Positions 44,608 to 54,928 are shown, numbered from the stretch's first letter. The stretch is 64,000 nt of DNA from Succinivibrio dextrinosolvens DSM 3072 (GCF_900167015.1 NZ_FUXX01000002.1:62001-126000); one strand, 5' to 3'. The notes: generated by a model from the sequence alone, not told the origin. Translations and numbers: made by a program.

Positions 44608-45990
44608 TTACTTGTGTGGTCTTGGGTAATTATCGATAACAGTTGCCTGAGCTCGGGTGATAATCAGAGCGCCTTCGTTAGCCTTTATTCTGCGGGTTAC
44701 GGTTGTACCTGCTCCGATGGTAACGCCGTTCTTTACTGTAACAGGTGCAACCAGCTGAGTATCAGATCCAACGAAAACATCATCACCGATTACAGTCTTG
44801 AACTTGTTTGCTCCATCATAATTACAGGTGATGGTACCGGCACCGATGTTAACGTCCTTACCAATCTCTGCATCACCCAGGTATGACAGATGTCCTGCCT
44901 TGGTTCCAACTCCAAGATGCGCTTTCTTACACTCAACGAAGTTTCCAACGTGTACATTATCCTCAAGTACATTACCAGGACGCAGTCTTGCAAAAGGTCC
45001 GATGGTAGCAGCCTTTTTAATCTCTGAATCCTCAAGAACAGAATATGGAGAGATTACTGAGTTGTCTCCGATTGTACAGTTCTTGATTACACAGCCGGCG
45101 CAGATCTTAACGTTGTTTCCAAGAACAACCTTACCCTCAAAAATACAGTTGATGTCGATGAATACATCTTCACCGCAGGTAAGTTCACCGCGTACATCAA
45201 TACGCTGTGGATCAGCCAGGGTTACACCTGCAACCATCAGCTTATCTGCCTGATTTTTCTGGTAAAGTCTCTCAACAAAAGCAAGCTGTGGCTTTGAGTT
45301 TACACCTGAGAGAATGTCAAAATCAGGGGCAATCAGAATGTTTACAGCCTTGCCCTCTGATGAAAGCTGGCCTGATAAATCTGTCAGGTAGTATTCACCC
45401 TGAGCATTGTTGTTCTTCAGCTTAGGCAGATATTCCTTCAGAACAGATGCCTTGCAGACGATCATGCCGGTATTTACCTCATCAATCTTTCTCTGCTCGT
45501 CAGTTGCATCCTTTTCCTCAACAATAGCCTTAAGCTTATTGTCTGAACCACGGATAATTCTGCCGTAGCCATATGGATTTGGCGCAATTGCACTTAATAC
45601 ACTAAGCTCATTTCCTGCAAGTGAGGCGATAAGATCCTTTAGCAGGTCAGCTGGTGTAAGTGGGGTATCACCGTACAGAACCAGAACGTCAGAATCATCT
45701 GCAACCTTAGGCATTGCACAGTTTACAGCATGACCTGTTCCCAGCTGCTCTTCCTGTACAGAGATGGTTACAAGTTTTCTTAACTCTTCTGGCAGGTCGT
45801 TCAGCATCTGCTCGACTTTCTCTGCCATATGTCCGATAACTACATGAATTGCCTTAGGATTTAACTCTGCAGAGGTTCTGATTACATGTTCAAGCATAGG
45901 TCTGTTGGCTACCCTGTGTAACACCTTAGGTAGCGCTGAGTGCATTCTCTTACCTTTGCCAGCAGCAAGAATTACGATTTCTAATGACAT
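44608..45990 (-). CDS. glmU: Bifunctional UDP-GlcNAc pyrophosphorylase/GlcN-1-P acetyltransferase
   Basis: A 460-residue two-domain enzyme (E. coli 456). The N-terminal uridyltransferase domain has LAAGKGKRMHSALPKVLH; the C-terminal left-handed beta-helix of hexapeptide repeats (from about residue 250) holds the acetyltransferase site, with NFVECKKAHLG and HLSYLGDAEIG. It makes UDP-GlcNAc for peptidoglycan and LPS. It follows lgt by two bases. Confidence 0.97.
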   Translation of the reverse strand: MSLEIVILAAGKGKRMHSALPKVLHRVANRPMLEHVIRTSAELNPKAIHVVIGHMAEKVEQMLNDLPEELRKLVTISVQEEQLGTGHAVNCAMPKVADDSDVLVLYGDTPLTPADLLKDLIASLAGNELSVLSAIAPNPYGYGRIIRGSDNKLKAIVEEKDATDEQRKIDEVNTGMIVCKASVLKEYLPKLKNNNAQGEYYLTDLSGQLSSEGKAVNILIAPDFDILSGVNSKPQLAFVERLYQKNQADKLMVAGVTLADPQRIDVRGELTCGEDVFIDINCIFEGKVVLGNNVKICAGCVIKNCTIGDNSVISPYSVLEDSEIKKAATIGPFARLRPGNVLEDNVHVGNFVECKKAHLGVGTKAGHLSYLGDAEIGKDVNIGAGTITCNYDGANKFKTVIGDDVFVGSDTQLVAPVTVKNGVTIGAGTTVTRRIKANEGALIITRAQATVIDNYPRPHK

Positions 45991-45992
45991 TT

Positions 45993-46784
45993 TTAGATAC
46001 CTTTCTTTAGTTTTGAATTCTTTTTCACAGCGTAGATAATTACAGCTATTCCAACCACAATAAATGGAATTGACAGGAGCTGTCCTACGTTGAATATTGC
46101 ATTTGTTGAGTAGTCTGCCTGTTCAACCTTGAATGGTTCGATAGCCATTCTTGCAGTGAAGGTCAGGGTTAGAAGCAGACCTACAAGCAGTCCGTCCGGT
46201 CTGTTCTTTACAAACAGATACAGCGCCATAAGGATCAGAAATACGGTGAAGTAGGCTGCAGCCTCATAAAGCTGTGCCGGATGACGAGGGAAGGTTTCAC
46301 CAAGTCTTACAAAGATTACACCGAAATCCGCATTAGTTGGATTTCCAAGAATCTCTGAGTTGAAATAATTACCAATACGGATGAGTGAGCAGACAAGTGC
46401 GATTGGAACACATAGCATGTCTCCAAGCTCAAAGAACTTATACTTGTTTTTGCGCAGGAAAATCAGTGTTGCGACAACTACACCAAGTGAGCCGCCATGA
46501 CTTGCAAGGCCTCCCTGCCAGATTTTCAGGATTTCAATCGGATGGGCCAGATAGAAGTCTGGTTCGTAGATCAGACAGTGGGCAAGTCTTGCTCCGATAA
46601 CTGTACCTGCAAAAATGTAAACCAGCAGTTTATCCAGATCCTCGGTTTTGTATTTTTTCTGTTTAAAAAACAACTGCATAATAATATAGCCAAGGATAAA
46701 ACCGAATGAGAAAAACAGTCCATACCAGCGTATAGACAGTGGTCCTACAGAAAAAGCTATAGGATCTAAGTTGTTAATAAACAT
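45993..46784 (-). CDS. lgt: Prolipoprotein diacylglyceryl transferase
   Basis: A 263-residue inner-membrane enzyme with about seven segments, which attaches diacylglycerol to lipobox cysteines (for example MetQ in this window). The essential HGGSLGVV segment, RIGNYFNSEILG and RHPAQLYEA are present. It is promoter-proximal to glmU in a two-gene operon that diverges from the small membrane-protein gene at 46841. Confidence 0.95.
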   Translation of the reverse strand: MFINNLDPIAFSVGPLSIRWYGLFFSFGFILGYIIMQLFFKQKKYKTEDLDKLLVYIFAGTVIGARLAHCLIYEPDFYLAHPIEILKIWQGGLASHGGSLGVVVATLIFLRKNKYKFFELGDMLCVPIALVCSLIRIGNYFNSEILGNPTNADFGVIFVRLGETFPRHPAQLYEAAAYFTVFLILMALYLFVKNRPDGLLVGLLLTLTFTARMAIEPFKVEQADYSTNAIFNVGQLLSIPFIVVGIAVIIYAVKKNSKLKKGI

Positions 46785-46840
46785 TTGTGTTCCTATTTTG
46801 GTAAAATTAGTCGCGTGTATTTTAGCAGTTTTTAACGATT

Positions 46841-47296
46841 ATGATTAGTATTGAAGCAACTCAAACTTTTTTTTCTGGTCTAGGAATTGCCTTCTGCATC
46901 CTGAGTTTTATCGCTGTATTTATTCCATCCAAGACTAAATTCGGTATCATTTCACTGTGTCTTGGAAATGTTCCTCTGTGGTCCGCTATTGTTATGCCGA
47001 AATCTCTGGCTCCTGTTATGGATCTTTTCCATGTAAATCAGTCAGCTAACCTTTTTGTGGCTGGTTGTATCGCAGGTGCTGCATGCCTTGTTATCTGGTA
47101 TTTTGTTACTAGTAAAATAATGGTATTTATCAGACAGAAATTTGGGTCTGATTCAAAGGACAAGACAGAACACTCTGAATCCTCAGAAGTATCAGGAAAC
47201 GGTGAAGATGCTTCTGAAAATAAACTTTCAGATACTAAGAGCGAAAGTGCAAATCCTCACCTGTTTGATAATCTGAAAGTTAACGATAAAGAGTAG
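46841..47296 (+). CDS. Small membrane protein of unknown function
   Basis: A 151-residue protein not recognised. Three hydrophobic segments fill residues about 8-30, 34-52 and 65-95; the last ~50 residues are charged, Ser/Glu/Asp/Lys-rich and probably disordered in the cytoplasm (SSEVSGNGEDASENKLSD). It is eight bases upstream of the phosphopantetheinyl transferase and probably co-transcribed with it. Confidence 0.65.
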   Translation: MISIEATQTFFSGLGIAFCILSFIAVFIPSKTKFGIISLCLGNVPLWSAIVMPKSLAPVMDLFHVNQSANLFVAGCIAGAACLVIWYFVTSKIMVFIRQKFGSDSKDKTEHSESSEVSGNGEDASENKLSDTKSESANPHLFDNLKVNDKE

Positions 47297-47304
47297 AACT
47301 TCAC

Positions 47305-48009
47305 ATGAAGATTATTCTCTCCACAATTGAAGATGCCTATGCCCACAGTAATATCCTCAAAAAGGAGTGGCACGACTTTGCATCTTCATTCTCTCAGAAC
47401 AGACAGAAAAGCTTTTTAGGCGGAAGAGCTGTTCTGCAGGAGAGTCTGTCTGTATTCTACTCACAGAAATATCTTCCAGAGATTACAACTCTGTCTCATG
47501 GAAAACCTGTATTTGTCGAAAGCCGCTATCCATTCTTCAACATCTCTCACAGCTCAAAGCTTATCTGTCTTGCCATAGGAGAGAGTGATCTTGGCATTGA
47601 TGTTGAGTACATCAAGCCTCGTCGTAATATTGAGGGGCTGAAGAAAAGAATCCTCTCTGAAGGGGAATATGAATACTTTGAGAAGCTCGATGAAGATAAG
47701 CAGCTTTATCTTTTCACCGCTCTTTGGACACTGCGAGAGTGTCTAATCAAGACTTCTGGAAGAGGTCTGGTGGATATCAGTTCAATTGATGCTGATATAG
47801 AAAAGAAAACTTTTGATTATTTCTCTGTTCCTGATAGAACCGAGGTCAACATTATAAGACTGGACAGTGTTCTTGATAATGATGGCGCTGCCTTTCTATC
47901 CTACAGCTCATGCTCAGGTGAAGAGTGTGAGTTCTACATTTTCAGGGATTCAAAGCTTGTAAAAACCAAGACCCCTGAAATTCTCTATACCTTTCGCAGC
48001 AGAAGCTAG
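47305..48009 (+). CDS. Sfp/EntD-type 4'-phosphopantetheinyl transferase
   Basis: A 234-residue transferase that moves phosphopantetheine from CoA to carrier proteins. PFFNISHSSKLICLAIG, GIDVEYIKPRR (Mg-binding Asp/Glu) and LWTLRECLIKTSGRGL are visible. The last motif is usually WxxKEAxxK; here the first Lys is Arg. No NRPS/PKS genes are nearby, so the partner may be the fatty-acid carrier protein. It converges with dnaE, overlapping by four bases. Confidence 0.85.
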   Translation: MKIILSTIEDAYAHSNILKKEWHDFASSFSQNRQKSFLGGRAVLQESLSVFYSQKYLPEITTLSHGKPVFVESRYPFFNISHSSKLICLAIGESDLGIDVEYIKPRRNIEGLKKRILSEGEYEYFEKLDEDKQLYLFTALWTLRECLIKTSGRGLVDISSIDADIEKKTFDYFSVPDRTEVNIIRLDSVLDNDGAAFLSYSSCSGEECEFYIFRDSKLVKTKTPEILYTFRSRS

Positions 48010-51000
48010 TAGGCGATCTTAACGCTGTCTACACCTGCCATATCACGGATTCCTTCAACCAGATCATCTGAAGGCAGGAATCTGTATTTATCGTCTCGAA
48101 GCTGAATCAGCTTGTTGTCGATAATCATCCTTAACGAACATCCTGAGATTACATCGTCAGGATTATCGGCCATTTTCTTCTTCGCATTGACTTCCTTGAC
48201 ATCAAGCTTGTTTCTCATCAGGATTTCATCAATGAAGGAAATGTTTTCATTCAGTACATGACTGGTGAAATTCAGAGTTAATCTGTTAGCTCGATGCATG
48301 CGCAGAGTCTCGAGTGTATCAAAGCTGGAGATTCTCATTCTGGTTGAGCCGTTCTCAGGATCCATGGTCAGCCAGCCGTCTAAAACCAGAATCAGAGGAG
48401 TTGGGATATCCTCCCCCTTAGGGGTAGTCTTCTTTTTAAGTTCCTTTCTCTCTTCGATTTCTTCAAGGATTCTTGTCATCTTGTCGGCATTCTTGCCAAA
48501 GAGCAGTGTTTCGAAGGTTGCGGTTCCATCATCCAGAGTGATGATGTAGAACTTTTTGGTTGGATCCTTCTTTGAAGGCATGGCGCTGGCTCCGATAACT
48601 ACACCACCGATAACTACATGATTAGGACTGTCAGGTGTTCCTGGCAGCATGTTGTTCAGGGTGGTATCTCCACAGTATTTAACCAGTTCGGCCTTGTATC
48701 CATCTATTGGATGGCCTGAAAGATATAGACCTAAAAGAGCCTTTTCATGGAATAGTCGAACCTTGTCTGACCAGTTGCGAACAAGTACATAGTTAGGTTT
48801 AACGTTCTGATCATCCAAAGCTGCAAACAGATCCATCTGACCTGTAGCCATATTGTCTGATTTCTGAGATGCATACTTGATTGCTGTAGGAATCGAAGCC
48901 AGCATCTGTGCTCGGTTAGGTCCGATGCTGTCTAAAGCACCACTCTTTACAAGTGCCTCCAGAGTTCCCTTTGACAGGAAGTTGGTTCCTACTCTGTATA
49001 CAAAGTCAAAGAAGTCTGAGAACTTGCCGTGAGCCTCACGTTCCTCAACGATATGATCAACCAGTCTCTCTCCGATTCCCTTGATGGCAGAGAAGCCGTA
49101 GATTACATTACCGTCAAGATCAACTCCGAAACGGAATTTACCGATATTAACATCCGGAGGATTTACATCAACTCCAAGACGGTGACACTCACCGATATAG
49201 GCAATCAGTTTTTCGGTCTTCATACAGTCTGCTGTCATCATCGCTGCCAGGAATTCAGCAGGGTAATGAACCTTCAGATACAGTGTCCACCATGCAACCA
49301 GTGCATAGGCAGCTGAGTGAGACTTGTTGAAGCCGTATGCCGCGAACATTTCCACCTGGTCGAAGATCTGTCCCATGATTTTCAGATCTTTACCTTTCTT
49401 TTGACAGCCTCGGTTGAAAACGTCACGCTGGGCAGCCATTTCGGCAGGGATCTTTTTACCCATCGCACGACGAAGAATATCCGCACCACCTAGAGAGTAA
49501 CCTGCAAGTACCTGAGCAATCTGCATAACCTGCTCCTGGTACACAATAACGCCGTAGGTGGAATCAAGAATTGGTTTTAAATCAAGATCCTGTGCCTCTG
49601 GAAGAGGGTAGCTTACAGGTTCGGTACCGTGTTTACGATCAACGAAGTGATCAACCATTCCTGAGTTTAACGGACCTGGTCGGTATAGAGCCACAAGAGC
49701 CACAAGATCATCAAAGCGGTCAGGCTGCATTTTTCCGATAAGCTTACGCATACCGGTGGATTCAAGCTGGAATACCGCTGTGGTTTCCGTCTCCTGAATC
49801 ATCTTGTAGGATGCCTCATCCTCATAAGGAATTGCTGCGATATTGATTGGAGGCTTTCCCTGACGGGCAAGCTTTGCATCAATCATTTCCTTGGCATCGT
49901 CAATAATGGTAAGAGTGGTCAGACCTAAGAAGTCGAACTTAACCAGACCGGCGTGCTCAACGTCCTTTTTATCGTACTGAGTAATAGGTCGACCGTCAGA
50001 ATCGAGCATTAGAGGGGCAAACTCAGCAATTCTGGTAGGTGAGATAACCACACCAGCTGCGTGCTTACCGATACTTCTGATTACGCCCTCAAGTCTTACG
50101 GATACATCGATAAGCTCGATGGATTCCTTATCGTCATTGGCTTTGGCGCGATTATAGAATTCAAGAAAATCTGGAGATACAGATTCACATGGATTGCCTT
50201 TCTTATCAATACCGAAACAGGCCTTGAAGGTAGTACCTGGAGTTTCAGGAATCAGAGCTGCGACACGGCGCACCTGTCCTAAAGGTACACCGATGGCTCT
50301 GCCAACACCCTGAATAGCAGCTTTAGGTGCCAGAGTACCGAAGGCTGCAATCTGAGATACCGCATTACGACCGTAGTGATCTACCACGTGCTGCAGTGTC
50401 ATCTGTCTCTTACGCTGACAGAAGTCAACGTCGAAGTCAGGCATTGAAACACGCTCCGGGTTCAGGAATCTTTCGAACAGCAGATCAAAGCGCAGAGGAT
50501 CAAAGTCTGTAATTGTAAGCGCATAGGCTACAAGTGAACCGCCGCCTGAACCACGTCCTGGTCCCACAGGAACACCGTGCGCCTTGGACCACTGAATAAA
50601 TTCCATCACGATTAGGAAGTAGCCAGGGAAATCCATGGTGATGATAACGTCCAGCTCGGTTTCCAGACGCTTCTCGTAAATCGGACGTTTTTCCTCACGC
50701 TCCTTCTCATCAGGGAACAGGAACTCAAGTCTTTTCTCAAGTCCCTCGTGAGCTTTCATTCTAAGACAGTCTGCTGTTGATAATTCGCCTGTGTCATATC
50801 TTGGAAGGCGAGGTACATCAAGCTCAATCTCGACGTTACAGCGTTCTGCAATACGTCTGGTGTTGATGATTGCTTCAGGAAGATCTGAGAAAAGTTCTGC
50901 CATCTCCTCTGGTGATCTCATGTACTGCTGAGGTGAATAGGTTCTGGCATTCTCTCGTGAACCTTTCTGACAGCCCTGCTGAATGGAAACACGAATATCA

Positions 51001-51683
51001 TGTACATAGTAGTCGCTAAGTCCATCCTTTGGAATTTCGTCAGGACCAAGAAGGAATCTGGTATCGTTGGTGGCAACAGGGAAGAATCCGTATTCAAGAC
51101 AGAAGTCTAAGGCTGCTTTCTCAAACTGTCCTTCGCCTTCTCGACCTGTTCTGGTGATTTCAAAACAGAATCTGTCACCGTAATATTTCTTATAAAGATC
51201 AAGGCGTTCTTTTAGCTTGTTCTTCTCATCCGCTCTTAAAAATGCGCCAATATCTCCTCTGAAACCGTTCAGAATTATAAGACCTTCAGAGTATTTCCAT
51301 AGATCATCAACTGTGCAGACAACATCTGCAATATCAGGAGAGCCTGTATTAACCCAGGCATCAGACAGAATGTCATAAAGATTCTGTTTGCCCTGACGGT
51401 TCATGGCAAGAAGGGTAACTGTAAAGATTACTTCAGGATCACCTGGCTTGGTGTTTTCTCTTACCTGAAGATCTGCTCCCATGATTGGTTTAATTCCCGC
51501 ACCGTAACATGCATTATAGAAGCGGACGAATCCGGCCATATTGTTGTAGTCTGTTACAGCAATTGCAGGAATATTGAACTTAGATGCTTTCTTTACGATG
51601 TCTCCAACGTTCTGAAGTCCGTCGTTAATTGAATAACAGGAGTGAACATGGAGGGGGACATAAGTTAATTCTTTTTCAATCAT
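48006..51683 (-). CDS. dnaE: DNA polymerase III alpha subunit
   Basis: The replicative C-family polymerase, 1225 residues (E. coli 1160). The N-terminal PHP domain (YVPLHVHSCYSINDG) is followed by the polymerase core with GPGRGSGGGSLVAYALTITD and the catalytic PDFDVDFCQRKR, then the tandem HhH region and a C-terminal OB domain (VVIGGVVIGASAMPSKKD). GQMDLFAAL (about residue 940) is a good internal beta-clamp-binding motif. It stands alone on the minus strand with a 270-base divergent region upstream. Confidence 0.97.
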   Translation of the reverse strand: MIEKELTYVPLHVHSCYSINDGLQNVGDIVKKASKFNIPAIAVTDYNNMAGFVRFYNACYGAGIKPIMGADLQVRENTKPGDPEVIFTVTLLAMNRQGKQNLYDILSDAWVNTGSPDIADVVCTVDDLWKYSEGLIILNGFRGDIGAFLRADEKNKLKERLDLYKKYYGDRFCFEITRTGREGEGQFEKAALDFCLEYGFFPVATNDTRFLLGPDEIPKDGLSDYYVHDIRVSIQQGCQKGSRENARTYSPQQYMRSPEEMAELFSDLPEAIINTRRIAERCNVEIELDVPRLPRYDTGELSTADCLRMKAHEGLEKRLEFLFPDEKEREEKRPIYEKRLETELDVIITMDFPGYFLIVMEFIQWSKAHGVPVGPGRGSGGGSLVAYALTITDFDPLRFDLLFERFLNPERVSMPDFDVDFCQRKRQMTLQHVVDHYGRNAVSQIAAFGTLAPKAAIQGVGRAIGVPLGQVRRVAALIPETPGTTFKACFGIDKKGNPCESVSPDFLEFYNRAKANDDKESIELIDVSVRLEGVIRSIGKHAAGVVISPTRIAEFAPLMLDSDGRPITQYDKKDVEHAGLVKFDFLGLTTLTIIDDAKEMIDAKLARQGKPPINIAAIPYEDEASYKMIQETETTAVFQLESTGMRKLIGKMQPDRFDDLVALVALYRPGPLNSGMVDHFVDRKHGTEPVSYPLPEAQDLDLKPILDSTYGVIVYQEQVMQIAQVLAGYSLGGADILRRAMGKKIPAEMAAQRDVFNRGCQKKGKDLKIMGQIFDQVEMFAAYGFNKSHSAAYALVAWWTLYLKVHYPAEFLAAMMTADCMKTEKLIAYIGECHRLGVDVNPPDVNIGKFRFGVDLDGNVIYGFSAIKGIGERLVDHIVEEREAHGKFSDFFDFVYRVGTNFLSKGTLEALVKSGALDSIGPNRAQMLASIPTAIKYASQKSDNMATGQMDLFAALDDQNVKPNYVLVRNWSDKVRLFHEKALLGLYLSGHPIDGYKAELVKYCGDTTLNNMLPGTPDSPNHVVIGGVVIGASAMPSKKDPTKKFYIITLDDGTATFETLLFGKNADKMTRILEEIEERKELKKKTTPKGEDIPTPLILVLDGWLTMDPENGSTRMRISSFDTLETLRMHRANRLTLNFTSHVLNENISFIDEILMRNKLDVKEVNAKKKMADNPDDVISGCSLRMIIDNKLIQLRDDKYRFLPSDDLVEGIRDMAGVDSVKIAY

Positions 51684-51815
51684 AGGCTGTATATTTCTAA
51701 TCTCTTCAGCAGATTATTCTACCATTCAAAATGGCTATGACCTACTTTTGTTTTCCGCTGTTTTTAATTTTTGATTATGACGCTCATGTTTTACATTTAT
51801 TCCCGGATTCAACTT

Positions 51816-51843
51816 CTGCACAAAAAAACTGTTTTTTATGCAG
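51816..51843. repeat. Inverted repeat between dnaE and the TRAP binding-protein gene
   Basis: CTGCA (51816-51820) with TGCAG (51839-51843), and an A run with a T run inside, form a hairpin with one mismatch; a second TTTTTATGC follows at about 51850. It may be an operator in the divergent region or a weak terminator. Function not assigned. Confidence 0.35.
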
Positions 51844-51955
51844 AAAATCGATTTTTATGCCTGATTTTGTGAGCATTATAGACTGTTAAACTTTTGATCG
51901 AATCTATACTTTTAGTATTGCCTCAGTAAATAATTTGTCAGAGAGAACTGAAATT

Positions 51956-52939
51956 ATGAATCTGAAAAAAATGATCACGATTTCTGTCTGTGTGCTGTCA
52001 GCCCTGGCGCTTTCTGTTTCTGCTCAGGCAAGAACCACCATAACCATTGCCCATACCCATGTGGAAACACATCCTGAACATAAGGCATTTCTGGCATTCA
52101 AGAATCATATTGAGAACAATATTGACGATAAATATGAGATTCAGATTTATCCAAACGGTCTGTCCGGTTCAAATGAGAGAGTTTTCGAGCTTGTAAAGAT
52201 AAACTCTATTCAGTTTATGGCGATTTCCTCCTCCAATATTGAGAATCTGGCAAAAAGCTATGCGATTTTCTCAATTCCATACCTATTCAATTCAGAGGAT
52301 GTATACGAGAAGTTTATCAGTGATCCTGAGGTGTTAAAGGAACTTGGAAAGAATTCTGATAAGGAGGGCTTTGTTCCTCTGGCAGCCTTTACTGCAGGTA
52401 CCCGTAACTTTTATGCAAAATTCCCGATTTATTCTGTTGATGATCTGAAGGATAAGGTAATCCGTGTACAGACTGGCAGAACCAACAGTCTGATGATGGA
52501 GGCTTTTGGTGCCAATGACTACATTATGAAGTTTTCCGATGTCTATCAGGCTCTTAAACATGATGTTATTGATGGTGCTGAAAACAATGAACTTGTTCTT
52601 GTCGACCAGAAACACGGTGAACTCTGTAAGTATTACTCCTATGACGGTCATCAGATGATCCCGGATCTGCTTATCGGCTCAAGGGATTTTCTCAAATCTT
52701 TAAGCGATGAGGAGTATGCCGTCTTCAAAGAGGCTGCAATGGAGGCTCAGAGAGTTGAATTCAGAGAATGGAAATACAGAATCAATGCAGCAAAGGAACA
52801 GGCAAAGACAATGGGAGTAAATTTCATCAATGTTGATGTGAATGCTTTCAGAGAAAAGGTACTTCCTCTGCATGATGAGCTGCTTGAGAAGAATCCTAAA
52901 ATAAGAGAACTATATGAAATAGCAAAGAAATACTATTAG
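51956..52939 (+). CDS. TRAP transporter substrate-binding protein, DctP family
   Basis: An exported solute-binding protein for a TRAP (tripartite, ion-gradient-driven) carboxylate importer. An in-frame TTG at 51935 exists, but the ATG at 51956 begins a proper signal peptide (MNLKKMITISVCVL, cleavage near SAQA), giving 327 residues. ITIAHTHVETHPEH, GLSGSNERVFELV, KVIRVQTGRTNSLMMEAFGAN and VIDGAENNELVL are typical DctP segments, including the conserved Arg that binds the substrate carboxylate. No dctQ or dctM membrane genes are in the window, so it is an orphan here. Confidence 0.88.
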   Translation: MNLKKMITISVCVLSALALSVSAQARTTITIAHTHVETHPEHKAFLAFKNHIENNIDDKYEIQIYPNGLSGSNERVFELVKINSIQFMAISSSNIENLAKSYAIFSIPYLFNSEDVYEKFISDPEVLKELGKNSDKEGFVPLAAFTAGTRNFYAKFPIYSVDDLKDKVIRVQTGRTNSLMMEAFGANDYIMKFSDVYQALKHDVIDGAENNELVLVDQKHGELCKYYSYDGHQMIPDLLIGSRDFLKSLSDEEYAVFKEAAMEAQRVEFREWKYRINAAKEQAKTMGVNFINVDVNAFREKVLPLHDELLEKNPKIRELYEIAKKYY

Positions 52940-52983
52940 GGACTCCTTAACAGAAGATATTGGAAGCAAAAGGTGTTCCTCAA

Positions 52984-53023
52984 AGAAAAAACCGTTATTA
53001 GTCCATAGGATTAATAACGGTTT
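52984..53023 (-). terminator. Terminator of pgi
   Basis: AAACCGTTATTA (52989-53000) and TAATAACGGTTT (53012-53023) form a perfect 12-bp stem. On the minus strand it is followed by TTTTTCTTTG. It may also end the convergent plus-strand transcript. Confidence 0.8.
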
Positions 53024-53052
53024 GTTGTATTTCTTAATGGTTAATCAGAAGA

Positions 53053-54705
53053 TTACTTCATCTTCTTGAATGCATTGATTAAACCATTGGTTGAGCTGTC
53101 GTGAGATGTGATTTCATCTGAGTTCTCCAGCTCTGGGATAATCTTTAATGCAAGCTGCTTACCTAACTCAACACCGAACTGGTCGAATGAGTAGATGTTC
53201 CAGATTGAACCCTGAACGAAGATCTTGTGCTCGTACATAGCAACCAGCATACCTAGGGTACGAGGAGTGATTTCCTTAACCAGGAATGAGTTGGTTGGAC
53301 GGTTGCCTTCGAATACCTTGAATGGAACAACATCCTTGTACTCGCTCTCTTTCTTGCCCTTAGCCTCGAACTCTGCAACAACAGTCTCGCGTGACTTACC
53401 GAATGCAAGAGCCTCGGTCTGAGCGAAGAAGTTAGAAATCAGTTTTACATGGTGATCACCGATTGGGTTGTGGCTGCGTGCTGGAGCAATGAAGTCACAA
53501 GGGATAACCTTGGTGCCCTGATGGATTAACTGGTAGAAAGCGTGCTGGCCGTTGGTGCCTGGCTCACCCCAGATGATAGGGCCGGTTTCGTAATCAACCT
53601 TGTTACCGTTTCTGTCTACGTATTTACCGTTAGATTCCATATTGCCCTGCTGGAAGTAAGCTGGGAAACGGCTCATGTACTGATCGTATGGAAGAATTGC
53701 TTCTGTTGAGTACTTGTAGAAGTTGTTGTACCAGATTCCGATTAAAGCAAGGATAACTGACAGGTTCTTCTCAAGTGGAGCCTCTCTGAAGTGGCAGTCA
53801 TACTCGTAGCCGCCCTTTAGGAACTCTTCGAAGTTTTCAAAGCCACATGCTAAAGCAACTGACAGACCGATTGCTGACCATGATGAATAACGGCCGCCAA
53901 CCCAGTCCCAGAACTCAAACATGTTGTTAGGATCGATACCGAACTCTACGCAGCCCTTAACATTGGTTGAAAGAGCAACGAAGTGCTTTGCGATGAACTT
54001 CTCATCCTTAGCCTTCTTCAGGAACCAGTTACGTGCAGTATGAGCATTGGTCATGGTCTCTAAGGTGGTGAAGGTCTTAGATGCGATCAGGAACAGAGTG
54101 GTCTCAGGATCGCACTTCTTGCATACCTCAGCGATGTGGGTAGCATCAATGTTTGAAACGAAGTGAGCCTTCAGTCTTGAGTGATATGGAGTTAAAGCCT
54201 CGGTAATCATAACAGGGCCAAGGTCTGAACCACCGATACCGATGTTAACAACGTCAGTGATTTCCTTACCGGTGTAACCTTTCCACTCGCCAGAGATAAC
54301 CTTGTGGCAGAAATCCTTCATCTTAGCAAGAACAGCCTTAACGTCTGGCATTACATCTTTGCCGTCAACCATTACGCTCTTGCCTGAGAAGTTTCTTAAA
54401 GCGGTGTGAAGAACAGCACGACCCTCAGTGCGGTTGATAATCTCGCCCTGGAACATAGCCTCGATGTTCTCTGATAACTTGGTCTCACGAGCAAGTTCGA
54501 ACAGAAGATTTAAAGTGGTCTCATCGATGATGTTCTTAGAGTAGTCAGCAACGATATCACCATTGGCGATGGTTAGAGAGTATTTGTCAAAGCGGTTTGG
54601 ATCCTTTTCGAATAACTCTTTGATAGTGCGGCCTTTGGTTGCTTCAAAATGAGCGGTTAATTTTTTCCATGCTTCAGTTTGGGTAGGATTGATACCGTAA
54701 AACAT
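53053..54705 (-). CDS. pgi: Glucose-6-phosphate isomerase
   Basis: A 550-residue glycolytic enzyme (E. coli 549). [30 protein letters not shown], the [11 protein letters not shown] region with its catalytic Glu, and [15 protein letters not shown] are the expected signatures. It interconverts glucose-6-P and fructose-6-P, the latter also a substrate of GlmS. Single gene with its own terminator. Confidence 0.97.
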   Translation of the reverse strand: MFYGINPTQTEAWKKLTAHFEATKGRTIKELFEKDPNRFDKYSLTIANGDIVADYSKNIIDETTLNLLFELARETKLSENIEAMFQGEIINRTEGRAVLHTALRNFSGKSVMVDGKDVMPDVKAVLAKMKDFCHKVISGEWKGYTGKEITDVVNIGIGGSDLGPVMITEALTPYHSRLKAHFVSNIDATHIAEVCKKCDPETTLFLIASKTFTTLETMTNAHTARNWFLKKAKDEKFIAKHFVALSTNVKGCVEFGIDPNNMFEFWDWVGGRYSSWSAIGLSVALACGFENFEEFLKGGYEYDCHFREAPLEKNLSVILALIGIWYNNFYKYSTEAILPYDQYMSRFPAYFQQGNMESNGKYVDRNGNKVDYETGPIIWGEPGTNGQHAFYQLIHQGTKVIPCDFIAPARSHNPIGDHHVKLISNFFAQTEALAFGKSRETVVAEFEAKGKKESEYKDVVPFKVFEGNRPTNSFLVKEITPRTLGMLVAMYEHKIFVQGSIWNIYSFDQFGVELGKQLALKIIPELENSDEITSHDSSTNGLINAFKKMK

Positions 54706-54744
54706 GCTGTATTCTCCTTTTATTGGAAATTTATAATCTTTGTA

Positions 54745-54771
54745 ATCTGAACCTATATATAGGTATCAGAT
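54745..54771. promoter_or_regulatory. Extended palindrome upstream of pgi
   Basis: A perfect 14-base palindrome ACCTATATATAGGT (54751-54764) is flanked by ATCTGA (54745-54750) and TCAGAT (54766-54771), with one extra base on the right. It lies 40-66 bases before the pgi ATG, where a promoter is expected, so an operator is plausible; no regulator is assigned. The rest of 54706-54928 is AT-rich. Confidence 0.4.
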
Positions 54772-54928
54772 CGAATCGCTTTAGCTATTATAGCTTTTTT
54801 GAAAAATTTTTCATAAAAGTTGTATGTTTAAGAAAATTTTTTTTGAGGACTATCGTTGCCTCAGATAAAAAAGCTGTTTCCATTATTCTTTTTTGCCATA
54901 AGAGCAGATTCTTTTCTAACTGAATCCT

